The translations under genes were made by a program, and so were the position numbers. A DNA stretch of 7,883 bases from an uncultured Cryptobacterium sp. (lineage in GTDB: Bacteria; Actinomycetota; Coriobacteriia; Coriobacteriales; Eggerthellaceae): contig USIG01000080.1 of NCBI GenBank assembly GCA_900554685.1, positions 1 to 7,883 on the forward strand, written 5' to 3'. Shown here one piece after another: positions 1-5,553 of this stretch. The notes under the pieces are model-generated. The model did no database searches and was not told the origin of the DNA. It saw only the letters and a list, made by a program, of their open reading frames with translations. Each line of letters opens with the position of its first letter. Positions within the stretch are counted from its first letter, which is position 1.

Positions 1-152
1 TTTAAAATTGCCTCTGCTTTACCTTCTGCTTCTTTTATCATTTTTTCTTTTTCTGCTTCTGCACGTAAGATTGCAGCCTGTTTTTCTGCTTCTGCATCCA
101 ATATTGCAGATGCTTTTTTACCTTCTGCTACCAGAATCGTAGATTTTTTCTG
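1..152 (-). CDS. SPFH/band 7 family protein, internal coiled-coil fragment (open at both ends)
   Basis: Read on the minus strand from about 152 down to base 1, one open frame gives an Ala/Glu/Lys helix built from 11-residue repeats: AEGKKASAILD, AEAEKQAAILR, AEAEKEKMIKE, AEGKAEAIL. This pattern is characteristic of the segment after the SPFH domain in stomatin, flotillin and HflK/C-like membrane scaffold proteins, where it forms an extended coiled coil. At DNA level it appears as an imperfect 33-base direct repeat. The frame has no start codon and no stop in the window. It runs off the left edge and has no SPFH domain upstream, because CydD sequence lies there instead. Its AT-rich codons (GCA, GAA, AAA; about 35 % G+C) differ from the rest of the window and resemble a low-GC Bacillota gene. 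Family identification is fairly firm. Whether it truly belongs to this genome is doubtful. Confidence 0.68.
118..152. other. Junction between cydD and SPFH-like sequence (probable chimeric join)
   Basis: On the minus strand, CydD homology is convincing through GRSKDQTEKIYD (codon for D at 138-136), then stops after five unrelated residues at a TAA at 120-118. The SPFH-like frame is a different register and is already convincing from about 149. The two readings therefore overlap by about 10-15 bases around an A6 run and the following ATCTACGATTCTGG. G+C drops from about half in 181-240 (30 of 60) to 35 % in 1-120. A short shared stretch, a composition step and two unrelated partial genes together suggest an assembly or amplification chimera. 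A real deletion or insertion fusion is possible but less likely. Confidence 0.65.
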
Positions 153-798
153 TCTGGTCTTTGCTGCGTCCAAAAAGCTTCAAGGTGTCGATGCCTCGAA
201 CGGAATCGAGGAAGTGATTTGCAAGACGTTGGTACTCTTTGTGCTGCTTTCCCGCCTCAAGGCTTGCAGTGTGTCCGATGAGCACCATTTGCAGAATAAT
301 TGCAGGAAAAACCAAAAGTCCAATAAGGGCAGAAACCCAATCAAGGCAAAAAAGAAGGACAAGAAGCATGACGGGAACTACAACGAGCTTCGTCATGCGA
401 GGAAGTATCATGCGCAAATAGGCTTCAACTTGGTCAACGCCTTCAACGAGCAGGGTAGAAAAGCTTCCGGTGCCCTTTTCTTGAATGAGGTTCGCACCTT
501 CGTTAAACAGCTTTTTAAAGAGCGCATCACGAAATTCGTCAGCTTTGCGGCAGGCAAATGATTCAAGTTTGCTTGCCTGGGCATTGTCAACGAGCTGACG
601 AAGAACGAGACATACGAAAAAACCTACGATAAAAGGAACTTGATCAATAAGGGTGTGACTATACCAGAGATTAACAAGGGCAGTGGTTAAGCAAAAAGCT
701 TGTCCCATGATAAGAGCTCCTGTAAGCAGCGAAAAGAGCGTGCAATGCATAAGCATTTCACGAACTCCTTTAATAGTGAATAACAGGCGATCAATCAT
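118..798 (-). CDS. cydD: CydD, ABC transporter membrane domain, truncated at its C-terminal side
   Basis: CydD pairs with CydC as a heterodimeric inner-membrane ABC exporter that moves glutathione and cysteine (haem has also been proposed) and is required to assemble cytochrome bd. The fragment is 226 residues, against about 570-590 for a full CydD. It contains the exporter-type membrane domain: hydrophobic segments near residues 20-40, 53-70, 138-155 and 157-175, and the coupling-region motif LDSVRGIDTLKLFGRSKDQ around 197-215, which is typical of CydD. The Walker A, signature and Walker B motifs are all missing because the sequence changes identity after about residue 221. The last five residues are not CydD. 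The start at 798 is supported by AAGGA at 808-804, five bases upstream. It lies 94 bases after cydB, and cydC would be expected further downstream. As presented it cannot hydrolyse ATP; the truncation is probably a contig artefact. Confidence 0.85.
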   Translation of the reverse strand: MIDRLLFTIKGVREMLMHCTLFSLLTGALIMGQAFCLTTALVNLWYSHTLIDQVPFIVGFFVCLVLRQLVDNAQASKLESFACRKADEFRDALFKKLFNEGANLIQEKGTGSFSTLLVEGVDQVEAYLRMILPRMTKLVVVPVMLLVLLFCLDWVSALIGLLVFPAIILQMVLIGHTASLEAGKQHKEYQRLANHFLDSVRGIDTLKLFGRSKDQTEKIYDSGSRR

Positions 799-843
799 GG
801 TGGTCCTTGTCGGGTGGTAGAGGATGTCTCAAGGATAAACAAT

Positions 844-880
844 AAAGCCGCTGCGAAAGAGAGTTTCCGCAGCGGCTTTT
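844..880 (-). terminator. Rho-independent terminator between cydB and cydD
   Basis: A perfect 12-bp stem pairs 844-855 with 868-879. It extends by three A:T pairs beyond a single bulged base and closes a loop of about five bases. On the minus strand the hairpin is followed by TTTATTGTTT, an interrupted T-tract; on the plus strand by TTTTCTTTAG. It begins 13 bases after the cydB stop and ends 45 bases before the cydD start. Its position suggests it ends or attenuates cydAB transcription. No good promoter is visible in the 45 bases before cydD, so cydD probably depends on read-through. Confidence 0.85.
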
Positions 881-892
881 CTTTAGAGCGCG

Positions 893-1924
893 TTAGTATT
901 CGCTCAGGTCTTCGTCGGTAATTCGACCGCGGAAGGTGCGATAAATAATTACATGGTAGATCAAGACAAGAGGTAAACCAATGCAGGTAATACCGGTCAT
1001 CCATCCCAGTGCCAAATCGGACGATGCTGCATTTGCAATAGTGATGCTCTCGCCAATCGAAGCGGCAGATGCTACTACCAAGTTAGGGAACATGGATGCG
1101 GCAAAAAGAACAACCAACAAAAATGCTGCAGCACTGCTTAAGAGGAAAGGAAGTAGATCATTTCCTTGTTTATTGGCACAAACAAGCACGCCAATAAGAG
1201 CAACGGCTACCAGAATGAATACCAACCAGCGAACAATTTCAAGGCTTGGATCCATTGCAGGCTGAATACCAAGAAGCGCATAAGCGGTTACTGCCACAAA
1301 CAAGACCAAGCTTACCAAGGCAAGAGGGCGGCGAAGGCTAGCAACGCGTACTTGGAATCCGGAAGACTTGGGGGCTTTCAGGGAAAGCCAGGTTGCGCCT
1401 TGCAGCAAGAAGAACGACAGACCCAACAGCCCACACAAAAGGGTGAAGGGGGTAATTAAGCCAAGGAGAGGAATGCCGATGTAGTCGCCGTTGGCATCCA
1501 TGGGAATACCTGCGTATACGTTGCCGATCGCAACACCAAACAAAAGGGCAGGCAATAAAGACCCAAGGAAGAACAGGGCATCCCAAAGCTTTTTCCACTT
1601 AGGATCGTGTGCACGATATTCAAGTGATACGGCGCGGACGATCAAGCCGAACAAGACCAGCATGATTGCCAGATAGAACCCGGAGAAGGTTGTGGCGTAG
1701 GCTGGTGCGAATGCGGCAAACAGAGCACCACCAGCGGTAAGCAGCCATACTTCGTTGCCGTCCCAAACAGGACCAACGCTGCGGCGCACGATAGCTTTTT
1801 CTTTTTCGTCTTTGGCGACAAAGGGCGATAAAACGCCAGCACCAAGATCAAATCCGTCCAAAATGAAGTAGCCAGCAATGAGGACGGCAATAAGGATAAA
1901 CCAAAGAATTCCTAAAACAGTCAT
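893..1924 (-). CDS. cydB: Cytochrome bd quinol oxidase subunit II (CydB)
   Basis: CydB is the second membrane subunit of cytochrome bd, which oxidises menaquinol or ubiquinol and reduces O2 to water with high affinity, conserving energy and protecting anaerobes from oxygen. The product is 343 residues, close to the usual 335-380, with about eight or nine hydrophobic helices. Family landmarks are the N-terminal DGFDLGAG (residues 23-30), GPVWDGNEVWLLT (51-63), and the late segment MFPNLVVAS (278-286) before the last helix. The start at 1924 lies two bases after the cydA stop, and GGTGA or the further AAGGAT within the end of cydA can act as ribosome binding site, so translation is probably coupled to cydA. 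The C-terminus is short and cytoplasmic and ends at a TAA just before the terminator hairpin. Identification is secure. Confidence 0.97.
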   Translation of the reverse strand: MTVLGILWFILIAVLIAGYFILDGFDLGAGVLSPFVAKDEKEKAIVRRSVGPVWDGNEVWLLTAGGALFAAFAPAYATTFSGFYLAIMLVLFGLIVRAVSLEYRAHDPKWKKLWDALFFLGSLLPALLFGVAIGNVYAGIPMDANGDYIGIPLLGLITPFTLLCGLLGLSFFLLQGATWLSLKAPKSSGFQVRVASLRRPLALVSLVLFVAVTAYALLGIQPAMDPSLEIVRWLVFILVAVALIGVLVCANKQGNDLLPFLLSSAAAFLLVVLFAASMFPNLVVASAASIGESITIANAASSDLALGWMTGITCIGLPLVLIYHVIIYRTFRGRITDEDLSEY

Positions 1925-1926
1925 GC

Positions 1927-3336
1927 CTATTCACCATCCTTCTGTACTTCTTCAGAACGAGGACCATTTTTGATGAGATGAATAACAATACGTGCCCAGC
2001 CAATGATCAAGAACAGATAAATCAAGCAGAACAGCGTGATAGTAAGCGCAAGCTCAGGTGAGCTAACGGCAAGAGAGTTTGCCTCTCCCGTCAACAGGCT
2101 GACACCATCAGGGCTGCTTGCAGCAGGGTATACAACCCAAGGCTGACGACCAATTTCGGCAGTTACCCAACCACCCTGAATGGCAAGGAAGGGGAACAAA
2201 GGAGAAATGATAGCCAGGTTTTGCAGCCAGCGCATGTTCTTAATACGGCCTTTGCGATAGGTGAAAATAAAGGCCAGGATGGTAGTAAGAGCGATAAGGC
2301 CAAACATCACAACCATCAAGTGATAGCTCTGGAAGACCGCATTAACAGGAAGCTCATCGACGGTTTCCTCGGTGAAATCGCTGCCATAAACACCGCTTGC
2401 AGCTAAATCATTGAGGCCGGGGTATTCCTTATTGAAGTCCCATGAAGCTAAGAATGAAGTACCGCCAGGAATAGCAAGAGGAGTAGTGACCTCCTGGTTT
2501 TCTTCATCAACCCAACCAATTGCATAGAGTGGCATGGCTTCTGTCTCGTAAGCGCCTTCCATCATAGCGAACTTGGTTGGCTGCTGTTCTGCGACTGCAA
2601 CAGCAGACTGATGGGCGAATGCCACCATAAGAACAGTGGTAATGAGGGCGATGCAGGAAGCAACGCGTACTGTTTTAAGGGCAAATTCAGTATGACGACC
2701 CTTCTTCAAGTACCATGCGCCAATAGCGAGGGCCATAAAGGCGCCCATGATAAGCAGTGCATCAACGGTATGCAGATAACGAGGAATCGTCGTCGCGTTG
2801 AAAGCTGCGGCAATGAAGTCAGTCAGGATAGCTTGGGTTCCATCAGCGGAAAGCTCGGCACCTGCGGGGGTCTGCATCCAAGAGTTTGCAATGATGATCC
2901 ACAGAGCTGATAAGCAGGAGCCGAACCAAACCAGCCAAGCTGAGGCAAGGTAGAATTTCTTGCCAACCTTTTTGCGACCGAAGAGAAGAACACCCAAGAA
3001 TACGGACTCTAAGAAGAAGGCTAGAAGGGCTTCTGCAGCAAGAGGTGCACCAAAAATGTCACCTACAAAACGTGCATAATCTGCCCAGTTGGTTCCAAAT
3101 GAAAATTCCATTGTGATACCAGTTGCTACGCCCAGAGCAAAGGTGGCGGTAAACACCTTAATCCAGAAGCGTGAAGCAGCGGCATCTTCTGGCTTTTGGG
3201 AGCGATAGTACTTTGTTTCGAAAACAGCGACAATCAATCCCAAGCCGATGGATAGCGGCACGAAGATGAAGTGATACATGGCAGTAAGCGCGAATTGGAT
3301 ACGCGCCAACAAGACCGGATCAGCTAAAAAGTCCAT
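1927..3336 (-). CDS. cydA: Cytochrome bd quinol oxidase subunit I (CydA), short Q-loop type
   Basis: CydA binds haems b558, b595 and d and carries the quinol-oxidising loop. The product is 469 residues, against about 520 in E. coli, and the deficit lies in the Q-loop, placing it in the short Q-loop group. Visible conserved residues, with E. coli numbers in brackets, are His22 (H19), Glu102 and Glu110 (E99, E107) in AEALLAFFLES, His189 (H186) in RYLHTVD, Lys255 and Glu260 (K252, E257) in KFAMMEG, Met341 (M393) in YHLMV, and the GRQPW motif at 396-400. All key haem and quinol residues are therefore present and the subunit should be active. Nine hydrophobic helices are expected. The start at 3336 is fixed by an excellent ribosome binding site at 3351-3342. 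It is first in a cydA-cydB-(cydD) cluster and divergent from the NUDIX operon. Confidence 0.98.
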   Translation of the reverse strand: MDFLADPVLLARIQFALTAMYHFIFVPLSIGLGLIVAVFETKYYRSQKPEDAAASRFWIKVFTATFALGVATGITMEFSFGTNWADYARFVGDIFGAPLAAEALLAFFLESVFLGVLLFGRKKVGKKFYLASAWLVWFGSCLSALWIIIANSWMQTPAGAELSADGTQAILTDFIAAAFNATTIPRYLHTVDALLIMGAFMALAIGAWYLKKGRHTEFALKTVRVASCIALITTVLMVAFAHQSAVAVAEQQPTKFAMMEGAYETEAMPLYAIGWVDEENQEVTTPLAIPGGTSFLASWDFNKEYPGLNDLAASGVYGSDFTEETVDELPVNAVFQSYHLMVVMFGLIALTTILAFIFTYRKGRIKNMRWLQNLAIISPLFPFLAIQGGWVTAEIGRQPWVVYPAASSPDGVSLLTGEANSLAVSSPELALTITLFCLIYLFLIIGWARIVIHLIKNGPRSEEVQKDGE

Positions 3337-3341
3337 CTGTG

Positions 3342-3351
3342 CACCTCCTTT
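3342..3351 (-). promoter_or_regulatory. Strong ribosome binding site of cydA
   Basis: AAAGGAGGTG lies five bases upstream of the cydA ATG and is nearly fully complementary to the 16S rRNA 3' end. It decides the cydA start and suggests efficient translation. Confidence 0.9.
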
Positions 3352-3369
3352 ACCGTTGCGGTTTTATCT

Positions 3370-3417
3370 GCCAGCTGTATTCGCTGCACCTTCTTCACTT
3401 AAGCGAAGACAGATGGC
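3370..3417 (-). promoter_or_regulatory. Nested dyads in the probable cydA leader RNA
   Basis: In cydA orientation, bases 3408-3393 fold into a 6-bp stem CUUCGC/GUGAAG with loop UUAA; one pair is G-U in the RNA but a mismatch on the opposite strand. An outer pairing joins 3417-3410 with 3377-3370 (7 of 8 pairs). The structure ends about 20 bases before the ribosome binding site. It could be a regulatory leader fold or, at DNA level, a protein site. It could also be chance. Confidence 0.35.
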
Positions 3418-3490
3418 TCCATAAAACCTTCACTTTTAACATGGTTTCATACTACCACCGAATTCAGGCAGATAAGGGCGCAATAGCAAA

Positions 3491-3515
3491 AAATGTTATT
3501 AAATTAGTAACATTT
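3491..3515. promoter_or_regulatory. 25-bp palindrome, candidate operator
   Basis: The arms AAATGTTA (3491-3498) and TAACATTT (3508-3515) are perfect inverse copies. The symmetry continues inward as TAA/TTA with one mismatched pair, centred on 3503. It lies about 155 bases upstream of the cydA start and about 70 bases upstream of the proposed plus-strand -35. Both its place in front of a cydAB operon and its symmetry suggest a transcription factor site, such as a redox or oxygen regulator. The half-sites resemble the TTGTTA/TAACAA arms of clostridial Rex sites, but the gap is nine bases instead of six, so Rex is not supported as it stands. Confidence 0.55.
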
Positions 3516-3586
3516 ATGGATAGTGCGCAACAGAGCATTTCGTAGTGGGTATAAGGGAGGGGGTACAACCGCTGTCAAAGTTGTGC

Positions 3587-3615
3587 TTGGAGGCTTTTTG
3601 GTAACTGAGTATGAT
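3587..3615 (+). promoter_or_regulatory. Candidate sigma70-type promoter of the NUDIX operon
   Basis: TATGAT (3610-3615) matches the -10 consensus at five of six positions. TTGGAG (3587-3592) is a partial -35 match with an optimal 17-base spacer. Transcription would begin near 3622, giving a leader of about 78 bases before the NUDIX ATG. Confidence 0.45.
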
Positions 3616-3644
3616 GAATACTTGAAAAGATTTGAGTGGAATAT

Positions 3645-3666
3645 ACCTGCTTAGGGGAAAGCGGGT
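3645..3666 (+). other. Stem-loop in the leader of the NUDIX operon
   Basis: ACCTGCTT (3645-3652) pairs with AAGCGGGT (3659-3666) over eight pairs including one G-U, around a six-base purine loop AGGGGA. There is no T-tract after it, so it is not a terminator. It sits 20-odd bases after the predicted transcript start and ends 20 bases before the ribosome binding site. The purine-rich loop resembles a ribosome binding site held in a hairpin, but no start codon is correctly placed for it. Function unknown. Confidence 0.35.
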
Positions 3667-3699
3667 GGCTCAACGTACCAATCATTGGAGGAGGAAGCG

Positions 3700-4611
3700 A
3701 TGGGTATACGAGTAAACGGTAACGTGATTGAAAGCGATCCCAATAAAAAATCACTCGAAGCGGCTCGTGAGCTTCTTGAGAATCCTGATTTTCAACCGGT
3801 AAAACCTCGCTTTGCAGCAACGGTTATGCTGGTTCGCGATTCAAAGCCTGGTCAAACAAAATACCGTATTGAAGATGAAAACTATCCTGAAGATTTTCCC
3901 TGTGGTCAAGAGTTGGAAGTATTTATGCTGCGTCGTGTAAAGACGATGGAATTTGTTCCCGATGCGGTGGTTTTTCCTGGTGGGCGTGTTGATGACAAGG
4001 ATGCTGAAACGGGTCTTAAGTGGGCAGGTCCCACTCCTGCTGAATGGGCGGGATATATGAACGTCGACGAGGAAACAGCACGCAAAGTAGTTGTTGCTGC
4101 TGCTCGTGAAGTATTTGAAGAGTGTGGCGTACTTTTGGCAGGATATGAAAACGGCGATATGGTAACTGATCTGTCGGATCTGTCTTGGGCAGAAGATCGT
4201 CGAGCACTTGAAGCTCATGAACTGGCGCTTTCCGAGATGCTCATGCGCCGTGATTTGGTATTACGCACTGATCTTTTGGGTCTCATTGCTAATTTCTGTA
4301 CACCTGAATTTGAACCTAAGCGCTACGATACCTTTTTCTTTTCGGCGTTAATGCCGCAGGGTCAAATTGCAGACGATAAAACGAGTGAGGCGCAGATTGC
4401 TGGCTGGGTTACTCCCGCTTATGCGATGCGGGAAGCAGACGCGAATCGCTGGCTTGTGCTTGCGCCGACGGTCTATAACCTGACCTGCATTGCCAATGCA
4501 CATGATGCCCAAACTTTCGTTTCAACACGAAGGACACTGAAAAAGATAATGTCTAAGCCCTACTATCGCGAAGATGGCTCGATTGGGCTGCGAGGAGAGT
4601 TGGGAGCGTAA
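3700..4611 (+). CDS. NUDIX hydrolase of the NUDT19/RP2-like type
   Basis: NUDIX hydrolases cleave nucleoside diphosphates linked to another group. The NUDT19/RP2 branch includes enzymes that cleave CoA or acyl-CoA to 3',5'-ADP and phosphopantetheine. The product is 303 residues. Visible are the hydrophobic lead-in RFAATVMLVRD (37-47), the FVP-(x5)-FPGGRVD segment (85-98), and the second half of the NUDIX box AAAREVFEECGVLLA (133-147), with metal-ligand glutamates Glu137, Glu140 and Glu141. Between GG (94-95) and REVFEECG lie about 27 residues more than in the canonical 23-residue box, as is usual for this branch. The start at 3700 is chosen because GGAGGAGG at 3687-3694 is well spaced; a TTG at 3685 would overlap that site. 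It is first in an operon and overlaps the next gene by one base. The CoA substrate is inferred from family and neighbours, not shown. Confidence 0.88.
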   Translation: MGIRVNGNVIESDPNKKSLEAARELLENPDFQPVKPRFAATVMLVRDSKPGQTKYRIEDENYPEDFPCGQELEVFMLRRVKTMEFVPDAVVFPGGRVDDKDAETGLKWAGPTPAEWAGYMNVDEETARKVVVAAAREVFEECGVLLAGYENGDMVTDLSDLSWAEDRRALEAHELALSEMLMRRDLVLRTDLLGLIANFCTPEFEPKRYDTFFFSALMPQGQIADDKTSEAQIAGWVTPAYAMREADANRWLVLAPTVYNLTCIANAHDAQTFVSTRRTLKKIMSKPYYREDGSIGLRGELGA

Positions 4612-5510
4612 TGAGAAGCGAAGAGGCCCAAACACAAGCTCAGGCAACGTTTATTGCTGATGAAACGCCTTGGCAAGGGGGGCGAGTCAGCAATTTCGTC
4701 ACCTGTATAAAAGCCAACAATCCCAGTCCTATGACGTATGGCGGCACCAATACGTGGATAATTGCAAATCCTGAAAAAGTACAGGGAGACGATACGTGCT
4801 GTGTCGTTATCGATCCTTCTCCTGAAGGTGAACACGTACAGCACCTTATTGATACGTGTAACGAAATGGGAGTGAAGATCGGCGCGATTTTTCTTACGCA
4901 CGATCACCACGATCACACGGCAGGGGCGGTGGAGCTTGCGCAAAAAAGCGGTGCGCCCCTCTATGGTCCCAAAGCTGAGATGGGTGCCGATACGACCGGT
5001 GGCGTGTTTAAAGTTGATTACGTGCTTCAAGAGGGGCTTCTGTATCCTTTTGAAGGATCTCCCATCTTTGAGATTTATAAAATTCCTGGTCATTCAAGTG
5101 ATTCGATGGGAATTTTGCTTTCTGAAGAACAGCTCATGTTTGTGGGGGATGTTGTGTTCAGACATGGCCCTACGGTTGTGTTTCATCCTGATGGGAATCT
5201 GGAAGAATACTTCTCATCGTTGGATTTGCTTGAAGATTTAGTCAAGCTTGGCAAAGTGGAGCTTTTCTGCCCAGGGCATGGATATCCCGTTACTGATCCT
5301 CTTCGGGCGATTCAGGCAACACGAGATCACCGAGTTGAGCGGCTTGAGCAGGTAAAACAAGCATTAGCGCAGGGCGTCGCGCGTGATGCAAATGCGCTGT
5401 TTGATGCGGTGTATGAAGGGGTGGATGAGCATCTTCGCTGGGCTTCTTTGCGCAGCATTGAGGCGCAACTGGTGTATCTTGATTCACAAGAGGGGCGCTC
5501 AGTGAAGTAG
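4611..5510 (+). CDS. MBL-fold metallo-hydrolase, LACTB2/glyoxalase II-like
   Basis: This is a 299-residue cytoplasmic metallo-beta-lactamase-fold hydrolase. Zinc ligands are clear: HDHHDH at 97-102 (the HxHxDH motif), His161 in PGHSSDS, Asp180 in FVGD and His223 in CPGHG. The N-terminal MTYGGTNTWII (41-51) and the C-terminal TRDHRVERLEQV helix (237-248) match the LACTB2-like branch rather than true beta-lactamases. Known members of the superfamily hydrolyse thioesters, RNA or phosphoesters; the acyl-CoA neighbours make a thioesterase-like role tempting, but the substrate is not determined. The ATG overlaps the TAA of the NUDIX gene (TAATG), with GGGAG six bases upstream, so the two are probably translationally coupled. 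No signal peptide is seen. Fold and metal site are certain; substrate is unknown. Confidence 0.9.
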   Translation: MRSEEAQTQAQATFIADETPWQGGRVSNFVTCIKANNPSPMTYGGTNTWIIANPEKVQGDDTCCVVIDPSPEGEHVQHLIDTCNEMGVKIGAIFLTHDHHDHTAGAVELAQKSGAPLYGPKAEMGADTTGGVFKVDYVLQEGLLYPFEGSPIFEIYKIPGHSSDSMGILLSEEQLMFVGDVVFRHGPTVVFHPDGNLEEYFSSLDLLEDLVKLGKVELFCPGHGYPVTDPLRAIQATRDHRVERLEQVKQALAQGVARDANALFDAVYEGVDEHLRWASLRSIEAQLVYLDSQEGRSVK

Positions 5511-5553
5511 TAATGGTGATCGTTGAGACGCTTTTAAGGGGGAGAGGGAATCA

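Larger units (their letters stand above)
3337..3699. promoter_or_regulatory. Divergent intergenic region between cydA and the NUDIX operon
   Basis: These 363 bases contain no convincing gene. They hold the control sequences of both transcription units: a cydA ribosome binding site and leader dyads (3370-3417), an AT-rich palindrome (3491-3515), a plus-strand promoter candidate (3587-3615), and a leader hairpin (3645-3666). For cydA no single promoter stands out. A weak pair is TTGCGC (3530-3525) and TAATTT (3506-3501) with an 18-base spacer, which would place the -10 inside the palindrome and give a leader of about 150 bases. An open frame at 3339-3545 on the plus strand has no plausible ribosome binding site and no family resemblance, and I do not call it. 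Confidence 0.7.

Noticed and set aside
50..110. Tandem repeat or CRISPR-like array at the left end
   Set aside because: The imperfect 33-base periodicity is explained by the 11-residue repeats of the SPFH coiled coil.
118..798. Simple frameshift in cydD
   Set aside because: Sequence to the left of about 140 shows no CydD resemblance in any frame, so the damage is a replacement and not a single indel.
3491..3515. Canonical Rex operator
   Set aside because: The arms resemble TTGTTA/TAACAA but are separated by nine bases where the clostridial Rex consensus has six, so I call only an unassigned palindrome.
3339..3545. Small plus-strand gene in the divergent region
   Set aside because: It has no suitable ribosome binding site, covers the cydA ribosome binding site and the palindrome, and its product resembles nothing I know.
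3685..3699. Earlier TTG start for the NUDIX gene
   Set aside because: This TTG overlaps the GGAGGAGG ribosome binding site that is well placed for the ATG at 3700, and the extra residues MEEEA simply translate that site.
4563..5093. 176-residue open frame on the minus strand, antisense to the MBL gene
   Set aside because: It lies opposite a gene with complete zinc-binding motifs, has no recognisable domain or ribosome binding site, and is explained as a codon-bias shadow.
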